A stretch of DNA of 64,000 bases from Vandiemenella viatica (GCA_031002005.1 CM061919.1:227166739-227230738); one strand, 5' to 3'. Counted from the first letter of the stretch, positions 10,001 through 21,187 are shown. The notes: a model not told the origin generated them from the letters alone. Made by a program: numbers and translations.

Positions 10001-10870
10001 TACTGTTGTCTGTCACAGCTTGTTTCTTTTTTTCTTGTTAAAAAAGTGAAAAAAGTCAATTATAAGTTACTCCCACACCAAAATCCAGACACTGAATTAA
10101 ACTGAATCCACAAGAATTATTTCTTAAAAAATATCAAGAGATTTTGCAACCAATATTATTTACTCGTTTAGCGCATAAAATCTTACAATTAATAAATATC
10201 TACACTCAGCAGACCAAAAAGATGTACACCACTAAGACAGGATATTACAATGTCGATATTTGCAGTGATATTTAGTAAAAGGTCTACAAGAAAATGACAA
10301 CCATATACAGTGTAACGAATTATGGGCTGTTTGAAAGCTGAAGTAGTATCTAGCAGTAATTTTGCATATCTAGACAAGAAAGACTCTCTCTCTCTTTGCT
10401 TTCTAAAGCGTCAGTGCAGCTACTTAATGACTTCCTCGAAAAGGCTCTCTTTGAATGCGCCAATTCTGCGTTGCGTAACGGACGCTGGAAATTAATGAAG
10501 CCCAGCTTTCATGTGAGTGAGGCTACTACGTTACGAAATATCGCTGCACGCCACCTTTAGATACACGTAAGGGCGTATACCGATGATAAATCACCGGCAT
10601 TATGTTACATTAAAACCACAATTAAGACATTAAAGGCACTCACAGAAATATAAATCCATCACCGAACCAAACTCTTTACTACAAATGATTGTTAGTGTTC
10701 AGTCAATTTATTACGTGCTAAATATTAAATACAGGACCACTATTGTTTCACAGACGAGTAAAGAAACTCTCAATGTTTTGTTCTGTATTGTCCGCCAGGA
10801 TATAGTTAAATTTTTCCGCCGCCAGTTATTGATGTTTACTTTATGGCGACTTGAGGTTGGGGAAAGCAGT
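10001..10870. other. No gene seen
   Basis: AT-rich. The moderately CpG-containing stretch at 10400-10570 has no recognisable motif. Confidence 0.45.
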
Positions 10871-11110
10871 TTTGTACCAGAATTTCAACAAACTCGGTCT
10901 TTTATCGTTATCCAGTCTCACTTTCGGATTAGATTTGTGAAGAACCAACCCTCTAACGATTTCAGTTACAAATGGAAGTACAGTCTGTGAAAACCGAAGC
11001 TGATAGGAAACTGGGAATATCGCAACCTACAGTTTGGAAAGTGTTATGAAAGCGCTTAACAATGATGCATTATAATCTAGGACTACTTCAAGCATTAACC
11101 CCTCCAACCC
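10871..11110 (+). pseudogene. Decayed DNA-transposon protein with N-terminal HTH (DUF4817/mariner-like)
   Basis: Two frames joined by a frameshift give the N-terminal DNA-binding part of transposase-like proteins common in arthropods: 'IVIQSHFRIRFVKNQPSND' (10903-10960), then 'RKLGISQPTVWKVL*KRLTM' and 'LGLLQALTPPT' (11000-11106). The second block matches the 'S.PTVWRVLRKRL...LLQALTP' pattern of these HTH proteins. An in-frame stop and the frameshift make it inactive; no catalytic DDE domain or TIRs were found. Confidence 0.7.
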
Positions 11111-11370
11111 TTGTATTTTTGCAACGAAAAGGGAGCACATATTCAGTATTAGTAATAAATGAAAAAAATTGCAAGTTTTTCTACATAATAAACAAAGCTT
11201 TTTATTTTTATGTCAATAATAGCAGATGCACCGTTTTTGTTTTTGTTTTTTTGTTTTGTTTTAAACCCCAATAATCATTTGTTATAGTCCCCATATTACT
11301 TTTCGTGGATTATCAAAGACTTTAAATAGTGGTAAAAACATCCTGACATCCAGAGTTAAGAAAAAGGCGT

Positions 11371-12254
11371 TACACACATGGATTTTTTTTTTTTTTTTTT
11401 TTTTTAACAGTTTAACGTCCCTTTTTAACAACGTGGTCTTTAGAGACGGGAAAGAATGGGGGCAGGGAATGGGAAGGAATTCGGCCATGGCCTTTTGAAG
11501 GAAGCATCCCGGCATTCGGCAGTTCTATCATTACCGTGGCGCCAAAATCTGATGATGAATTCTTGTAGAACTCGACGAAATAAATCGAAAATAAACAATA
11601 AAAATTTTTGATATATCGCTTGGTTTTCGAGATATAGCATGGAAAAATCATTCATAGGTTTAGTTCCTTCTGCTTTTGGTGTTTTTTCTTCTGGTCCAGG
11701 CCGTATTTCAACCTAGCAACAATCACTAGGAAGAAAATAAAACACCTACAGTGCATTTACACCGTGTGGATATGGTGGTTTTGGCGAAAAAAAATTTTCT
11801 GGTCCAGGCCGGATCTCACCCTAACCTCCTCATTTTTTAGATATAATATCTTGAGAACTAAGCGAGATATCACAAAACTTTATTTTCCATTTATCCCGTA
11901 GTGTTACATACGAATTCATCATCAAATTTGACTATAACGAAATTTTTCTTCTGGTCCAGGCCGTATTTAAATGTAACTACGTCAATTTTGAGATACGATA
12001 TCTCGAGAACCAAGCGAGATATCAAAAAATTTTATTCTTTATTTTCGATTTTTTTTGTCGAGTTCTTTGAGAATCAATCATCAAATTTTGGCGCCACGGT
12101 AATGATAGAATCCCCTGGCATTCACCTGGAGTGATTTGGGGAAACCATGGAAAACCCAAATCTGGATGCCCGGACGGGGATTCGAACCGCCGTCCTCCCG
12201 AATGCGAGGCCAGAACGCTATCCGTTACACCACCACGCTCGGTACACACATGGA
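11371..12254 (-). mobile_element. Full-length SINE family A copy, split by a hAT element
   Basis: TACACACATGGA at 11371-11382 and 12243-12254 is the target duplication of a minus-strand SINE. The first half (T-tail 11383-11405, body GGGAAGGAATTCGGCCATGG up to GGCATTC) ends at 11519. The second half (ACCTGGAGTGATTTGGGGAA through B-box reverse complement GGGATTCGAACC to head CACCACGCTCGGT) runs from about 12118 to 12242. The two halves join to a continuous SINE once the intervening hAT and one copy of its 8-bp duplication are removed. Confidence 0.92.
11520..12117. mobile_element. Non-autonomous hAT element with about 120-bp terminal inverted repeats
   Basis: The insert in the SINE is flanked by GCATTCGG (11512-11519) and GCATTCAC (12118-12125); the uninterrupted SINE consensus reads GCATTCGC, so this is an 8-bp duplication with one change each side. 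The right end reads inward CAGGGGATTCTATCATTACC; the left end is CAG-TTCTATCATTACCGTGG with four bases lost. The arms pair for about 120 bp, including GATATCTCGCTTGGTTCTCG. Three internal copies of TTCTGGTCCAGGCCG occur near 11692, 11801 and 11948. There is no ORF. CAG ends and an 8-bp duplication indicate hAT. Confidence 0.9.
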
Positions 12255-12530
12255 GGAAATATTTCCTTCCTCCATGGTTACACAAGGCTGCAATGTTATA
12301 CATATGCAGGAGTGTGGCGTTATGCATTGATATCGAGATGTAACAAACTACAAATATCCGTCAGAATTTCCGATTTGATATTGATGGCTGCGGTCTCTGA
12401 ATCTCGATAATTTGACTGACGCTAGGCTCGAGGTTGGTTGATTAGCTTTGCACAGGTGGAAGACATTTACACCATCCGCGACTCGGTCGCAGCTAGGAGC
12501 ACGGTACCCAGTAAACACAATTTTCGCTGT
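12255..12530. other. No gene seen
   Basis: Short spacer between two nested transposon blocks. Confidence 0.5.
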
Positions 12531-13927
12531 GTCAGAATTAGGAGTGTCCTCTTAGAAAGTACATCGATGTTTTTATTCGATATAAGACATCGGAATCCTG
12601 CATCGATGTTTTTCGGTGCATCGCTTAAAAAACATCAATGTTTTTTCAAGATCGAATACTTTTATGTTTTTCTTATCTCAACAAACACAAACCAACAATA
12701 TTCGTCGGCAAATGTCGTTTCATTTATCTTTTACCTGTTCCTTTAAAATCGCCAAGAGAAAATTTCATTTCCAGTTGAACGCAGATAGTTCATTGTCTTT
12801 CGTTTGTTCCGTGTGAACACAGAGTAACACTATACCAGCAGTGTAGTGCTGTAGCTGTAATGATGTGTTTAATTTTATGCTTTCTTTTTTTGTTTATGGC
12901 TTTACGCCTCGTCGACGTCAAGATCATTAGAGGAGGGAAAGGACAGGGGGCAAAGACCGCGAAGGAATTCGGCCATGGCCCCTTTAAAGCATTCACCTGG
13001 AGTGGTGTGGGGAAATCATTGAAAACCCAAATCTGGATGCCCGGACGAGGATTCGAACCCGCGTCCTCCCAAATGCGAAGCCACAGCGTTACCTTAATTT
13101 TATGATCTTGTGTGTTGGTTAAGTAGGGGTCTATTGTTGTATTAGTGAGGTATAGCTTTGTGAGTGAATCAGAAACTACAAATTGACAGAAATATTTTAT
13201 TACGATACCAGATCATTACTATAAAAAACCAGACATTGAATACTAAAGTCTAAATCTGCATAGAAATATTAATTTTAAGTCTTTTAACCTCTTTACACCA
13301 ATGGTGTTTAGGCAAAATTTGCAGAAACAAATGTTTACTCAATCATTTTCCTTTCATTCTGTTCCTTTGCTGACTGACTGTTTAAACAGGCTTCTAAAAT
13401 AAACTTACGGATGCAACAGAAGTCGCAACAATATTCAATCAGATGTTGCCCCAACCCGGCTTATATTTAAATATTCAGTAGTACTAGGTAACAATTAGTG
13501 GTTTTAGAGTAATAATATCTTATTTCGATTCACAGCAAACACCGGCAAACAGTAGGAGTGAACCTAAGAACTTATTCATTCTCTCATACGGACAGGATAG
13601 CCAACCGCAAGAAAAATTCATCTTCACCGTTGTTATGTTCCGCTAATTGCTCACAGGTGTCAGCACCTGTTAATGACAATTACTTTAAATTGAAATAATT
13701 TAATTTAACCTTGAATAAATTTAGTAATCTTAATATTTATTTCTATTATTTTTTCATTATTAGCCAGAGTTAGTTTTTTATTTATTAATTCGATGTTTTT
13801 ATTAAAACAATCGATGCATCGAATAGAAAAATTCTTCGTCAAAACATCGAATCAATCCGATGTATCGTATGGTAAACATTGAATGGATACGATGCATCGA
13901 TGTTTAGTGAATATCCCTAGTCAGAAT
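12531..13927. mobile_element. Non-autonomous hAT element with perfect 8-bp target duplication
   Basis: GTCAGAAT at 12531-12538 and 13920-13927 flanks a 1381-bp element (12539-13919). Its ends read inward TAGGAGTGTCCTCTTAGAAA and TAGGGATATTCACTAAACAT. Both subterminal regions are rich in CATCGATG-type boxes (12573-12660 and 13785-13910), as expected for hAT transposase-binding sites. No transposase frame survives. A SINE was inserted later at 12880-13093. Confidence 0.88.
12869..13104 (-). mobile_element. SINE family A copy inside the hAT element, 11-bp target duplication
   Basis: TTAATTTTATG at 12869-12879 and 13094-13104 brackets the copy. The tail GGCTTTACGCCTCGTCGACG is at the left; body GAAGGAATTCGGCCATGGCC and head (reverse complement of B-box, GGATTCGAACCCGC) follow. 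The head stops at GCGTTACC, so the copy is truncated at its A-box end. Confidence 0.92.
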
Positions 13928-14124
13928 ATATACGGCACTGTCAGATGAGGTAATGGAATCCGGCGGCCTCTATTGCGTGCCGTTTCTTCTTCTTTATTTT
14001 AACACACGGCACACTACATTTAATAATCCGTCATTATTATCACCTGTATATAACTAAAATACGTATTACAGGACCCTGCCTTTATAAGTCTGAGACATCT
14101 TCCACATAGTACAACTCGTCGGGG

Positions 14125-14347
14125 ACCGAGCGTGTTTGCTGAGTGGTTAACGTTCTGACATCACATTCCGGAGGACGCGAGTTCGAATCCCCGTCCGGGC
14201 ATCCAGATTTCGGTTTTCCCTAGTTTCCTATATAACTCCAGGCTAATGCCGGGATGGGTCCTTAAAAATACTCCTGTTCCTAGCACTCAGTTCCTTCCCG
14301 CCCCTAAAAAGACATCGACGAGGCGCGCAGCCATAAAGAAAAAAAAT
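14125..14347 (+). mobile_element. SINE family A copy, nearly complete
   Basis: Starts with ACCGAGCGTGTTTGCTGAGT (A-box side) and GTTAACGTTCTGACATCACA, B-box GAGTTCGAATCCCC, body CATCCAGATTTCGGTTTTCC, tail GACATCGACGAGGCGCGCAG and an A-rich end. Confidence 0.9.
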
Positions 14348-14621
14348 CATCAGGGGGAACATTCAGCCGGCCTTAATTTTGTGAAACTATAGTTATATTA
14401 GTAGAGAAATCAAACAGCGGACGAGGGAAGTGTTAGCCAATTTGTAATTTCTTATGCACATTATATGATTCGCCTTGACTCCTCGTGAAAATTGCAGCAC
14501 CAAGAAGGGGACATGTAACTATAATTAAATTTATTCTGCAGATTAGGTATATGCTGATACACAAATGATTAGAATTACAGAATTGTACAAGCACGTTAAC
14601 CGTGAGAACTCAGCACAGTTT
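14348..14621. other. No gene seen
   Basis: AT-rich spacer. Confidence 0.5.
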
Positions 14622-14803
14622 AAAAAAAAAAAAAAAAAAAAAAAAACTTATTGCTTTACGCCTCGTCGACGGCTAAGGTCATTAGAGGCCGGATGGGACT
14701 GGGAACAAGGAACGGGAAGGAATTCGGCCATGGCATTTTTTGAATGAAGTATCCCGGCATTCGCCTGGAGTGATATGGAATAACTAATCTGGATGCCCGG
14801 ACG
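14622..14803 (-). mobile_element. SINE family A copy lacking the tRNA head, next to an A-run
   Basis: From CTTATTGCTTTACGCCTCGT the reverse-complement body runs to GGATGCCCGGACG and stops before the B-box. The adjoining homopolymer (14622-14646) is A on the plus strand, not the T expected for a minus-strand SINE tail, so the A-run probably belongs to another insertion. Confidence 0.82.
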
Positions 14804-15545
14804 TTCAGCACTGTGTGAAACCGCCGAACTGCAAATGTAGCCTCTAGATGTCGCTATGCTGTTGGGGTATCACACTGCCACGCGATTTGTGGGCGCATCA
14901 ACAAAGCATCTACAGCGCTTGCAGGAGGACCAGACTGAACAAGATGCCGATCGATCATATCCCAGACATTTACACCATAAGCGACATGTTAGGCGAAAGT
15001 GCAGGCCACGGAAGTAGTGGTACCCGTTATTGCTCACTCCTCGCCATATGTGACCGGGCATTGTCCTCCTGAAACATGGCAGTTGGAGCTGTTCCTAGGG
15101 GACTAAAACCTTCCTGATGTGGCGCTTTTTGTTCAGATTGCCTTCAATACGCAGGAGGCGAAATTGCATGATATGATTCAATGGCGCACCAAAAAATCAC
15201 AGTTGTCATCGTTCCGCTATGCCTCTCTGCAGTCTACCCGATTGTGTTCAACACGGTAGCGTCAAACATGTATGCGGCAATCACTGAAGGGAAAATTGAA
15301 GCTGGACGAAATCACCACTTTACACGCCAGTGACGGTGATTTCGTGCCCATTGCAGTTTGAGGCGTTGGTGATTTCTGGTCAATGGCAGCCGACGCAATG
15401 TTCAGCTCTTAGCAGATGGCGTCAAAATGTCAAAGCAGACATATACACACCCGTTAGCCTACGATTTCCCTTATTTCGTACAAACTTTATTACTTAAAGG
15501 GATGGTAATGAATGGGAAACTAGGTAACAGATAAAGTAATGGTTT
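14804..15545. other. Unclassified, repeat-like sequence with a 10-bp hairpin
   Basis: GC-balanced sequence unlike its AT-rich surroundings, full of stop codons in all frames. CGAAATCACC at 15307-15316 pairs with GGTGATTTCG at 15335-15344. The texture resembles an old non-coding DNA transposon, but no terminal repeats could be proven. Confidence 0.4.
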
Positions 15546-15767
15546 TGTGTTAGTATACACTGAACAAATTGAAAAAGAATTACATTTGAGTAGCTCGAAA
15601 GTGATAGAGATTTTTGCAGCAAGATCATCATCGAAGTTGGGATTGAATGAAGTTAATCAAGAAAAATTAGAAGTGAGGACGTCGAGAAAGAATAAGAAAC
15701 CAAAATGGAAAAACACGAGGCGCGTAGCCAAGTTATTGTCAACCAGATGTGAGTGTACGTTTGCTAG

Positions 15768-16021
15768 CTGTTGACACTGATCTGCGTGTTGGAAAGCCAA
15801 CCTATGCGCATCCCGAAAGGGGCGTTATGCGGTGAAGATGTAAACTACTGCTTCCGAGACAATGCAGAGTTCATTCAACTCTGCCCCTGCAGGACGTGTC
15901 CACTAGCGAGAATTAAAATGGTTAATAATGACGAAGGGTTCTGTCGAGGGGAGGGCTTAAGTTGTCAGATCCATAGTGTGAGAGTACCAAATATACAACG
16001 CGCCTACGTTAAGTGCTCTAT
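15768..16021 (+). CDS. Candidate internal exon of a secreted cysteine-rich peptide (unrecognised)
   Basis: The open frame follows a possible acceptor (CGTTTGCTAG, ending 15767) and ends at a near-ideal donor GTAAGTA from 16022, giving a 254-nt exon. It starts with a hydrophobic run 'LLTLICVLESQP', which looks like the end of a signal peptide split by an intron, followed by a short linker and 'GALCGEDVNYCFRDNAEF'. Eight cysteines follow in the pattern C-x6-C-x10-C-x-C-x2-C-x14-C-x6-C-x16-C. An even number of cysteines after a hydrophobic leader suggests a disulfide-rich extracellular peptide. I do not recognise the family, so no function is proposed. The first and last exons were not identified, and a chance frame remains possible. 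Confidence 0.45.
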
Positions 16022-16380
16022 GTAAGTAAAAATGGGGGAGGTTTCTCATGACGTCGGGGTCCACATGATGGCAGATATCACATTTAGGTGCAGCGCAGAT
16101 CACAGAATGCGCCCAGTGATGGTAACACCCGGAATATATGGGACGTCTTGACTTACTCCAACACATCTTATTGTTTATATTATTACTAACAACTAAACCA
16201 GTCGAAAATTACGGGTTGGAGGCAGTGTTATAACAAATTATTTTTTCGCAGTTGCTCAGATTAGATTAGTTCACTTTGATTCCATGTAAGAACAGTCCCA
16301 AGGATGTGGAACAGTACATACTTATTAACAAATCAATAATATTACCAACTACTGACAATCGGTTAGTTACTTAACTGCAA
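16022..16380. other. No gene seen
   Basis: If the exon at 15768-16021 is real this would be its downstream intron. No second cysteine-rich exon was found. Confidence 0.4.
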
Positions 16381-16800
16381 ATATATTTCATCCATGTTCG
16401 TTACTACATGTAAATGCAATTTCCGGATAATTTAATTGCTGCATTTGTAAACAGATTCAACACAGAGAAAAACACCATACACCTTATTAGTGATTGTGAA
16501 CTACTTTGTCACCTATCCCTTCCACACATCAAACGTATAGTATTTTCTCTGTCATCCTTGGTTAGCAAATTCCAAGAACAAAATTCTTTCACAGAGTAAA
16601 ATGAGTTCTGAATCAAAAACTCTTTCAGTTTGGATTTAAAGTTGTTAGGCTTCCGTAGATAACGTTTTATTTCTGGCGGTAGGACTTTGAACAAAGAAGC
16701 TACAGTGAATGTTACCCTTTTCTGTATAACATTTTGAATACTTAGGTCAATATCCTTAGCTGCTATACTAATGCTGGGTTTTCTTCTCCGTCCAGTGCAG
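16381..16800 (-). mobile_element. Non-LTR retrotransposon C-terminal remnant (Jockey/RTE-like)
   Basis: On the minus strand, 16790-16540 reads 'KDIDLSIQNVIQKRVTFTV', 'LFKVLPPEIKRYLRKPNNFK' and 'LKEFLIQNSFYSVKEFC'. The 'LPxxIK...FKxxLKxFLxxxxFYSxxEF' pattern is the usual C-terminus of insect non-LTR reverse transcriptases. The catalytic part is absent. Confidence 0.75.
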
Positions 16801-18023
16801 CTAACAAATGATAAAAAGTTTGTTTAAAAAGCTACATTTTGTGTAAATACGTGTATAAATATGATTTTCATACAAAAAATGGTCAGTTGGTGAATAACCT
16901 CAAGAAGAAGAACAATAACTAAGCTTGTTCCAGAAGTTACCTTCAAAAATCAAACGTGTGTAAATATGTTTCTTATTCAAAATTGTTCAGTGAGTGAGAA
17001 ACCTCAAAGGGAGAAACTGATATGGAACAATTCCTTACACTAATGTAATATAGAAAAAACTGGCACTGATGATGGTCTAATAAAATTTTATGTATAGTTG
17101 ACAATGACTTTTAATATCTATGTAGGTTATATTTATTCCTAGTATTATTCCTAGTATGACAGCGAGGTTTATTCTGTTTTTACGTGGACAAATTCTGTGG
17201 AAAACCTTGGTTTATACGACTGAATAAAAATAAAATAATTTGCAGATTGAAATGTAAATAGTGACATTATAAGACAACAGGTTCGCTAAGTCATTTTATT
17301 ATATGTGCAGAAAGAAGATTAACATAAAATTAAAATCCTTGTAAACTGTATAAAGCGCTGACAATGTGTGACGAATATGTGAGTCTTTCAATTAAATATT
17401 CACTCCTGATTTCGTTAAGATTCCGTTCTAAGCTGACTAAAATAAACATGTGATTGGAACAGTAATATAACAGTAAAAAAACAGAAATTAAGATACAACA
17501 TACGGTGGTCTACACTGTCATTTATCAAGCAGCAATTTCCTACTCGAATAACATTTTTGTAACCATTTGTTAATTTTCACTTAGTTATGAGCAACTTCTC
17601 TCTACCAACTGCATAGTAATAAAAAATAATTCGCAATGGAATGTTTCCGAACCGAGTGGGAGAATTAAGCGTGTTGATCTCCAGTAGACACAGTGGTCAC
17701 AGTCTAAACGGCGCGTGAGAGGAGCGGAATTGCGAGTTCTCTCTTCGTCTCCTGAGACAAAGCAGAATGTCCGAGAGACTGTGTGATCAATCTCTCGTCT
17801 GTAATTCCTCGCCGTCGCTCTAGGCTTCTCAAACCACGGTCCATTTGATCTCTCCCTACGGCGTCAGAATTCAGGTCACCACGACGGGCAATGCAACGTC
17901 ATAGAAAATCTCGGAGTCATTATGGAATCTGTTTTCGTATCGATTATTTCACGTCAATGGGGAAAGCGGAAACAGTTGATAATCGAAGTAACGTATTAAC
18001 GAACGCCGCAACGTCTTCTTCTA
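16801..18023. other. No gene seen; GC-richer patch at 17650-17920
   Basis: Mostly AT-rich. The patch 17650-17920 is richer in GC and CpG (GAGAGGAGCGG, CGCCGTCGCTC) but has no long frame; it could be regulatory or an old repeat. Confidence 0.4.
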
Positions 18024-19284
18024 TCTATATATCTATAACGAAAACCGGATAAATTTGTCCTATAACAACTCAGCAACTACTGAGCAGATTTCGATGCGGT
18101 TTTTGCCGTTTTAAGCTTAGAATCTCAATTCAGTAGTTTGGCATGTCTTACGTTTAAACGTTGCATAACGCAGGAGCATTAAATGAAATTCTGAACACGT
18201 GGTGACACATCCCAAAGATGGAAGGATTAGATGTTGCATACTTTGCGCTAAACACACAACTACAATGTCTCTGAGCATAGCTTTAAAGAAAGCAATAAGA
18301 TAACTTTACAATAATAACTATTTTGCACACTAAACAAAACTTGAAATATTTTTTCCTTTAATTCGTGATAGTCAGTTTATAAAGGCCATAGAGGACCGTA
18401 TTGAATGCGAGAAACCAATAATGAAAAAACAACAGAGATATTCTTTGATAACAATCTCTGTCAACACCACTACAATGTCTCTAGGAATCGTTCTGTTCAC
18501 AATAAAATGCTCCGCAGTATATAAGTCCCGAAACAAATCGGAAGTAAAGAATATTTTTACAGGTACGGAATATATTTTAATTTTGAGTAGCATAATGATA
18601 AAAGTTTTAGCTCCAGCGATAGATGATTAAGCATAATGAGACATATCTAATGTTTGATATTGTGAAAACTCGGTCAAAATCGATTCATGTTTTTCAGGTA
18701 ATGCTAGATTATTCGTAGAATAAAAGTGTAAAAAGCTGCTTACGGTAAATTTTAACTTTGACTCTAAGCTTTCAGATTCTGAAAACTCTGTATTTTGTGC
18801 GCGATGCCATAATAAACAGACACGTTCCAGATATATTTCTGATTTTTATGTATGTGGTATGTATTAATCCGCATATGGTCCGTGATTGGATTTTCGAACA
18901 GCAACATTAGCTGTAATTAGGTTGAAATGTATCCTCGACTAAAATTAAAACTGACATTCCGTATCAAAGCATCCAAACCACCCCACTCTGAGAACTGCGC
19001 TGCTAAATCACCGTTTAGTTTGGTACTGGAAATGGTCGATACGAACTCAATGAAGCTTGTTACGCATGAATCTTTCTGGACTAATAAAAAATAGTCTACT
19101 GATAAATCCACTTCAACCCACTCCTTTCATGGTAAGGTGGGGGTGAATGTAGGTTTGTTTTAATTCCGGAAATGGATGGCGCGAATTGTATGAAACTTGT
19201 TACACGTTTCTCATAGCGTGAATAGAAATAGTGTGTGGGTAAATCTACGCCAACTAGACCGGGCAACGCCGGGAAATCTGCTAG
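18024..19284 (+). mobile_element. Non-autonomous Helitron-like element
   Basis: Begins A|TCTATATATCTATAACGAAA (TC at 18024) and ends with CTAG|T at 19281-19285, the TC...CTRR ends inserted between A and T that define Helitrons. Just before the end, CCGGGCAACGCCGGG (19259-19273) can form the expected short 3' hairpin. No Rep or helicase frame is present. The 3' hairpin and CTAGT form is a very common arthropod Helitron terminus. Confidence 0.75.
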
Positions 19285-19285
19285 T

Positions 19286-20390
19286 TTATAAATATAATAA
19301 GATTGTTACCATGTTTGAGTCTGTATATTTAAGCGGGGAGCATTATACTGGCTCAGGAAAGGGAATCCGGAACAGGTAGAGAAAATCACGGGAGCACCAG
19401 CAACAACAGCTGCAGAAGTAAACAAATTGTTACTGGAAGAATGGCAGCAAAGGTGGAATGATAGCACAACAGGAAGAAGGACATATGGTATGTTTCCAAG
19501 TGTCTGTGAAAGGCTCAAAATGTCGCATCTTCTCCCATCGCCTGGGCTGGTACATTACATAACAGGTCATGGCCCTTACAACAGTGAATTGCAAAGAAGA
19601 GGAGTAGTGGACAATGGTAGCTGTGACTGCGGAAGCGAGGGCACTCCGGAACATGTTGTATGGGACTGTATTTCAACAGCGGAACAAAGAACCCCATATC
19701 AGCAAATATTACAGGGCAGGCGAATTTTTGACATATTGCGTGACCAGGAATTGTGGTACTATCTTGATGAAGCTTGCAATCTGGCCTCACAAGCAGCCAA
19801 AGAAAGGTTCTTGGCACTTAGAAACCGTTTCAACCGACAGCGACCAGCGACCGAGCAGTGATGATTCCCGAATAAAGAAACTCCCGATGGGTCGAAGGAG
19901 GACGCCTCTACTTCCAGAAGTCATCTCCTGAGGGAGGTAAGTTACTCCGAAGTGGCTGTGCCGGGAGTAAATGTGTAAAACTGTCGTAAATATACAAAGT
20001 GAGAAACAGTGGGACAACAGTGAAATAAGTGATTTGTGTATGTGAAAGTTTCTTTGTTTAATTATATATAGTAGTATTGTGTTTGAATGTATGTTATTCA
20101 AATTACTAATTTACAGTATATATGTATATATCAAAAAACACTAACACATATCATATACATTCTTACACATTGTTAATTTAATTATGTAACTAAATTTTGT
20201 GAAATTTGATAAGTTTATACGTTACTAACTTGTTTTACATCCTGAACAATATTTAGCTATTAGCTGCAAACTATAATTTTATCTTATGTACCTCTTGTAA
20301 TATATTGGAAATATGGGCCCAGAGTAGAAACTAGGTGCTGGGCTATTATGTACCAAGATATAAAAATAAAAAAAAAAAAAAATAAAAAAA
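19286..20390 (+). mobile_element. R1/LOA-like non-LTR retrotransposon, 5'-truncated, with poly-A end
   Basis: An open frame from about 19328 to 19861 gives 'KRGALYWLRKGNPEQVEKIT', then 'ITGHGPYNSELQRRGVVDNG' and the zinc-binding tail 'CDCGSEGTPEHVVWDC' (CxC...H....C), typical of the C-terminus of R1-clade elements downstream of reverse transcriptase. A 530-bp AT-rich 3' region follows, ending in the A-rich tract 20362-20390. The last 180 codons are free of stops, so this copy is younger than most others here. Its 5' truncation point lies next to the Helitron 3' end. Confidence 0.85.
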
Positions 20391-20499
20391 ATATTTAAGA
20401 TATTTATGAAAAAATGTGTTAACGACCTACAGAAAAGGAATCAACTATTTTTATTATTATTTATTTATTTTTTTATTTTTTTTATGAACGGGATTTAGG

Positions 20500-20940
20500 C
20501 AAAAATGTTAGATGCGGTATTCCATAATGGACAGCAACTGGTGCCAAGGGTATTTTTCATTTTGGTGTAAAAGTTGTGAAATTTGAGATAAAATGTCCAT
20601 AAACTAGTGTCCATTTTTCGTTGTACATGATTCTCGAAAAAGCTAATAGTTGCGTTTTCATAGGATAATCCTGTGGTCGCATGAGTAAAATACTGGTAGG
20701 TTATGTTTCATTTTATATGATGTCGAAACACTGAAAAATTAAGATAAAAGCGCTAAGAAATAAGCATCTATTTTCGATGAACGTGTTTCCCGGAAAGAGT
20801 ACAGGCATAATTTTGATGGGGCTTCGAACAACGTACACCTGAAGGTACCAGGACTAGAATAAGATATGTTTTTCTTTTGACGTCTCAGCGAAAAGCTGTT
20901 AAATTAAGATAAAAGTGTCCAGAAATTAGTATCCATTTGA
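20500..20940. repeat. Imperfect tandem repeat, period about 155-160 bp
   Basis: The block AAATTGAGATAAAATGTCCA followed by an 'AxTAGTxTCCATTT' segment occurs near 20580, 20738 and 20902. Units have diverged by many substitutions. No coding potential is seen. Confidence 0.65.
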
Positions 20941-20952
20941 GGGGGGCGTGGA

Positions 20953-21187
20953 GGTGAGAGGTAACGCTCTGGCCTCGTATTCGGCAGGATGCGTTTATTT
21001 TTTTATTTTTGTTTTTTACTTATGGCTTTGCGCCTCGTCGACGTCGAGGTCATTAGAGGCGGGATGGGACTGGCGACAAGGAACGGGAGGGATTTCGGCC
21101 TTGAAGGAAGCATTCCGACATTCGCCTGGAGTGATTTGGAAAAACCATGGAAAATCTGGATGCCCGGACGGGGATTCAAACCACCAC
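20953..21187. mobile_element. Two SINE family A pieces, tail-to-broken-end
   Basis: Plus-strand head GTAACGCTCTGGCCTCGTAT (20953-20993) is cut off right after GGCAGGATGCG. From 20994 a T-rich tail and a minus-strand body (GGCTTTGCGCCTCGTCGACG to GGGGATTCAAACC) follow to 21187. This is either a SINE inserted into a SINE or an inversion formed during insertion. Confidence 0.82.

Noticed and set aside
14804..15545. Possible DNA transposon
   Set aside because: Composition suggests it, but no terminal inverted repeats or target duplication could be found.
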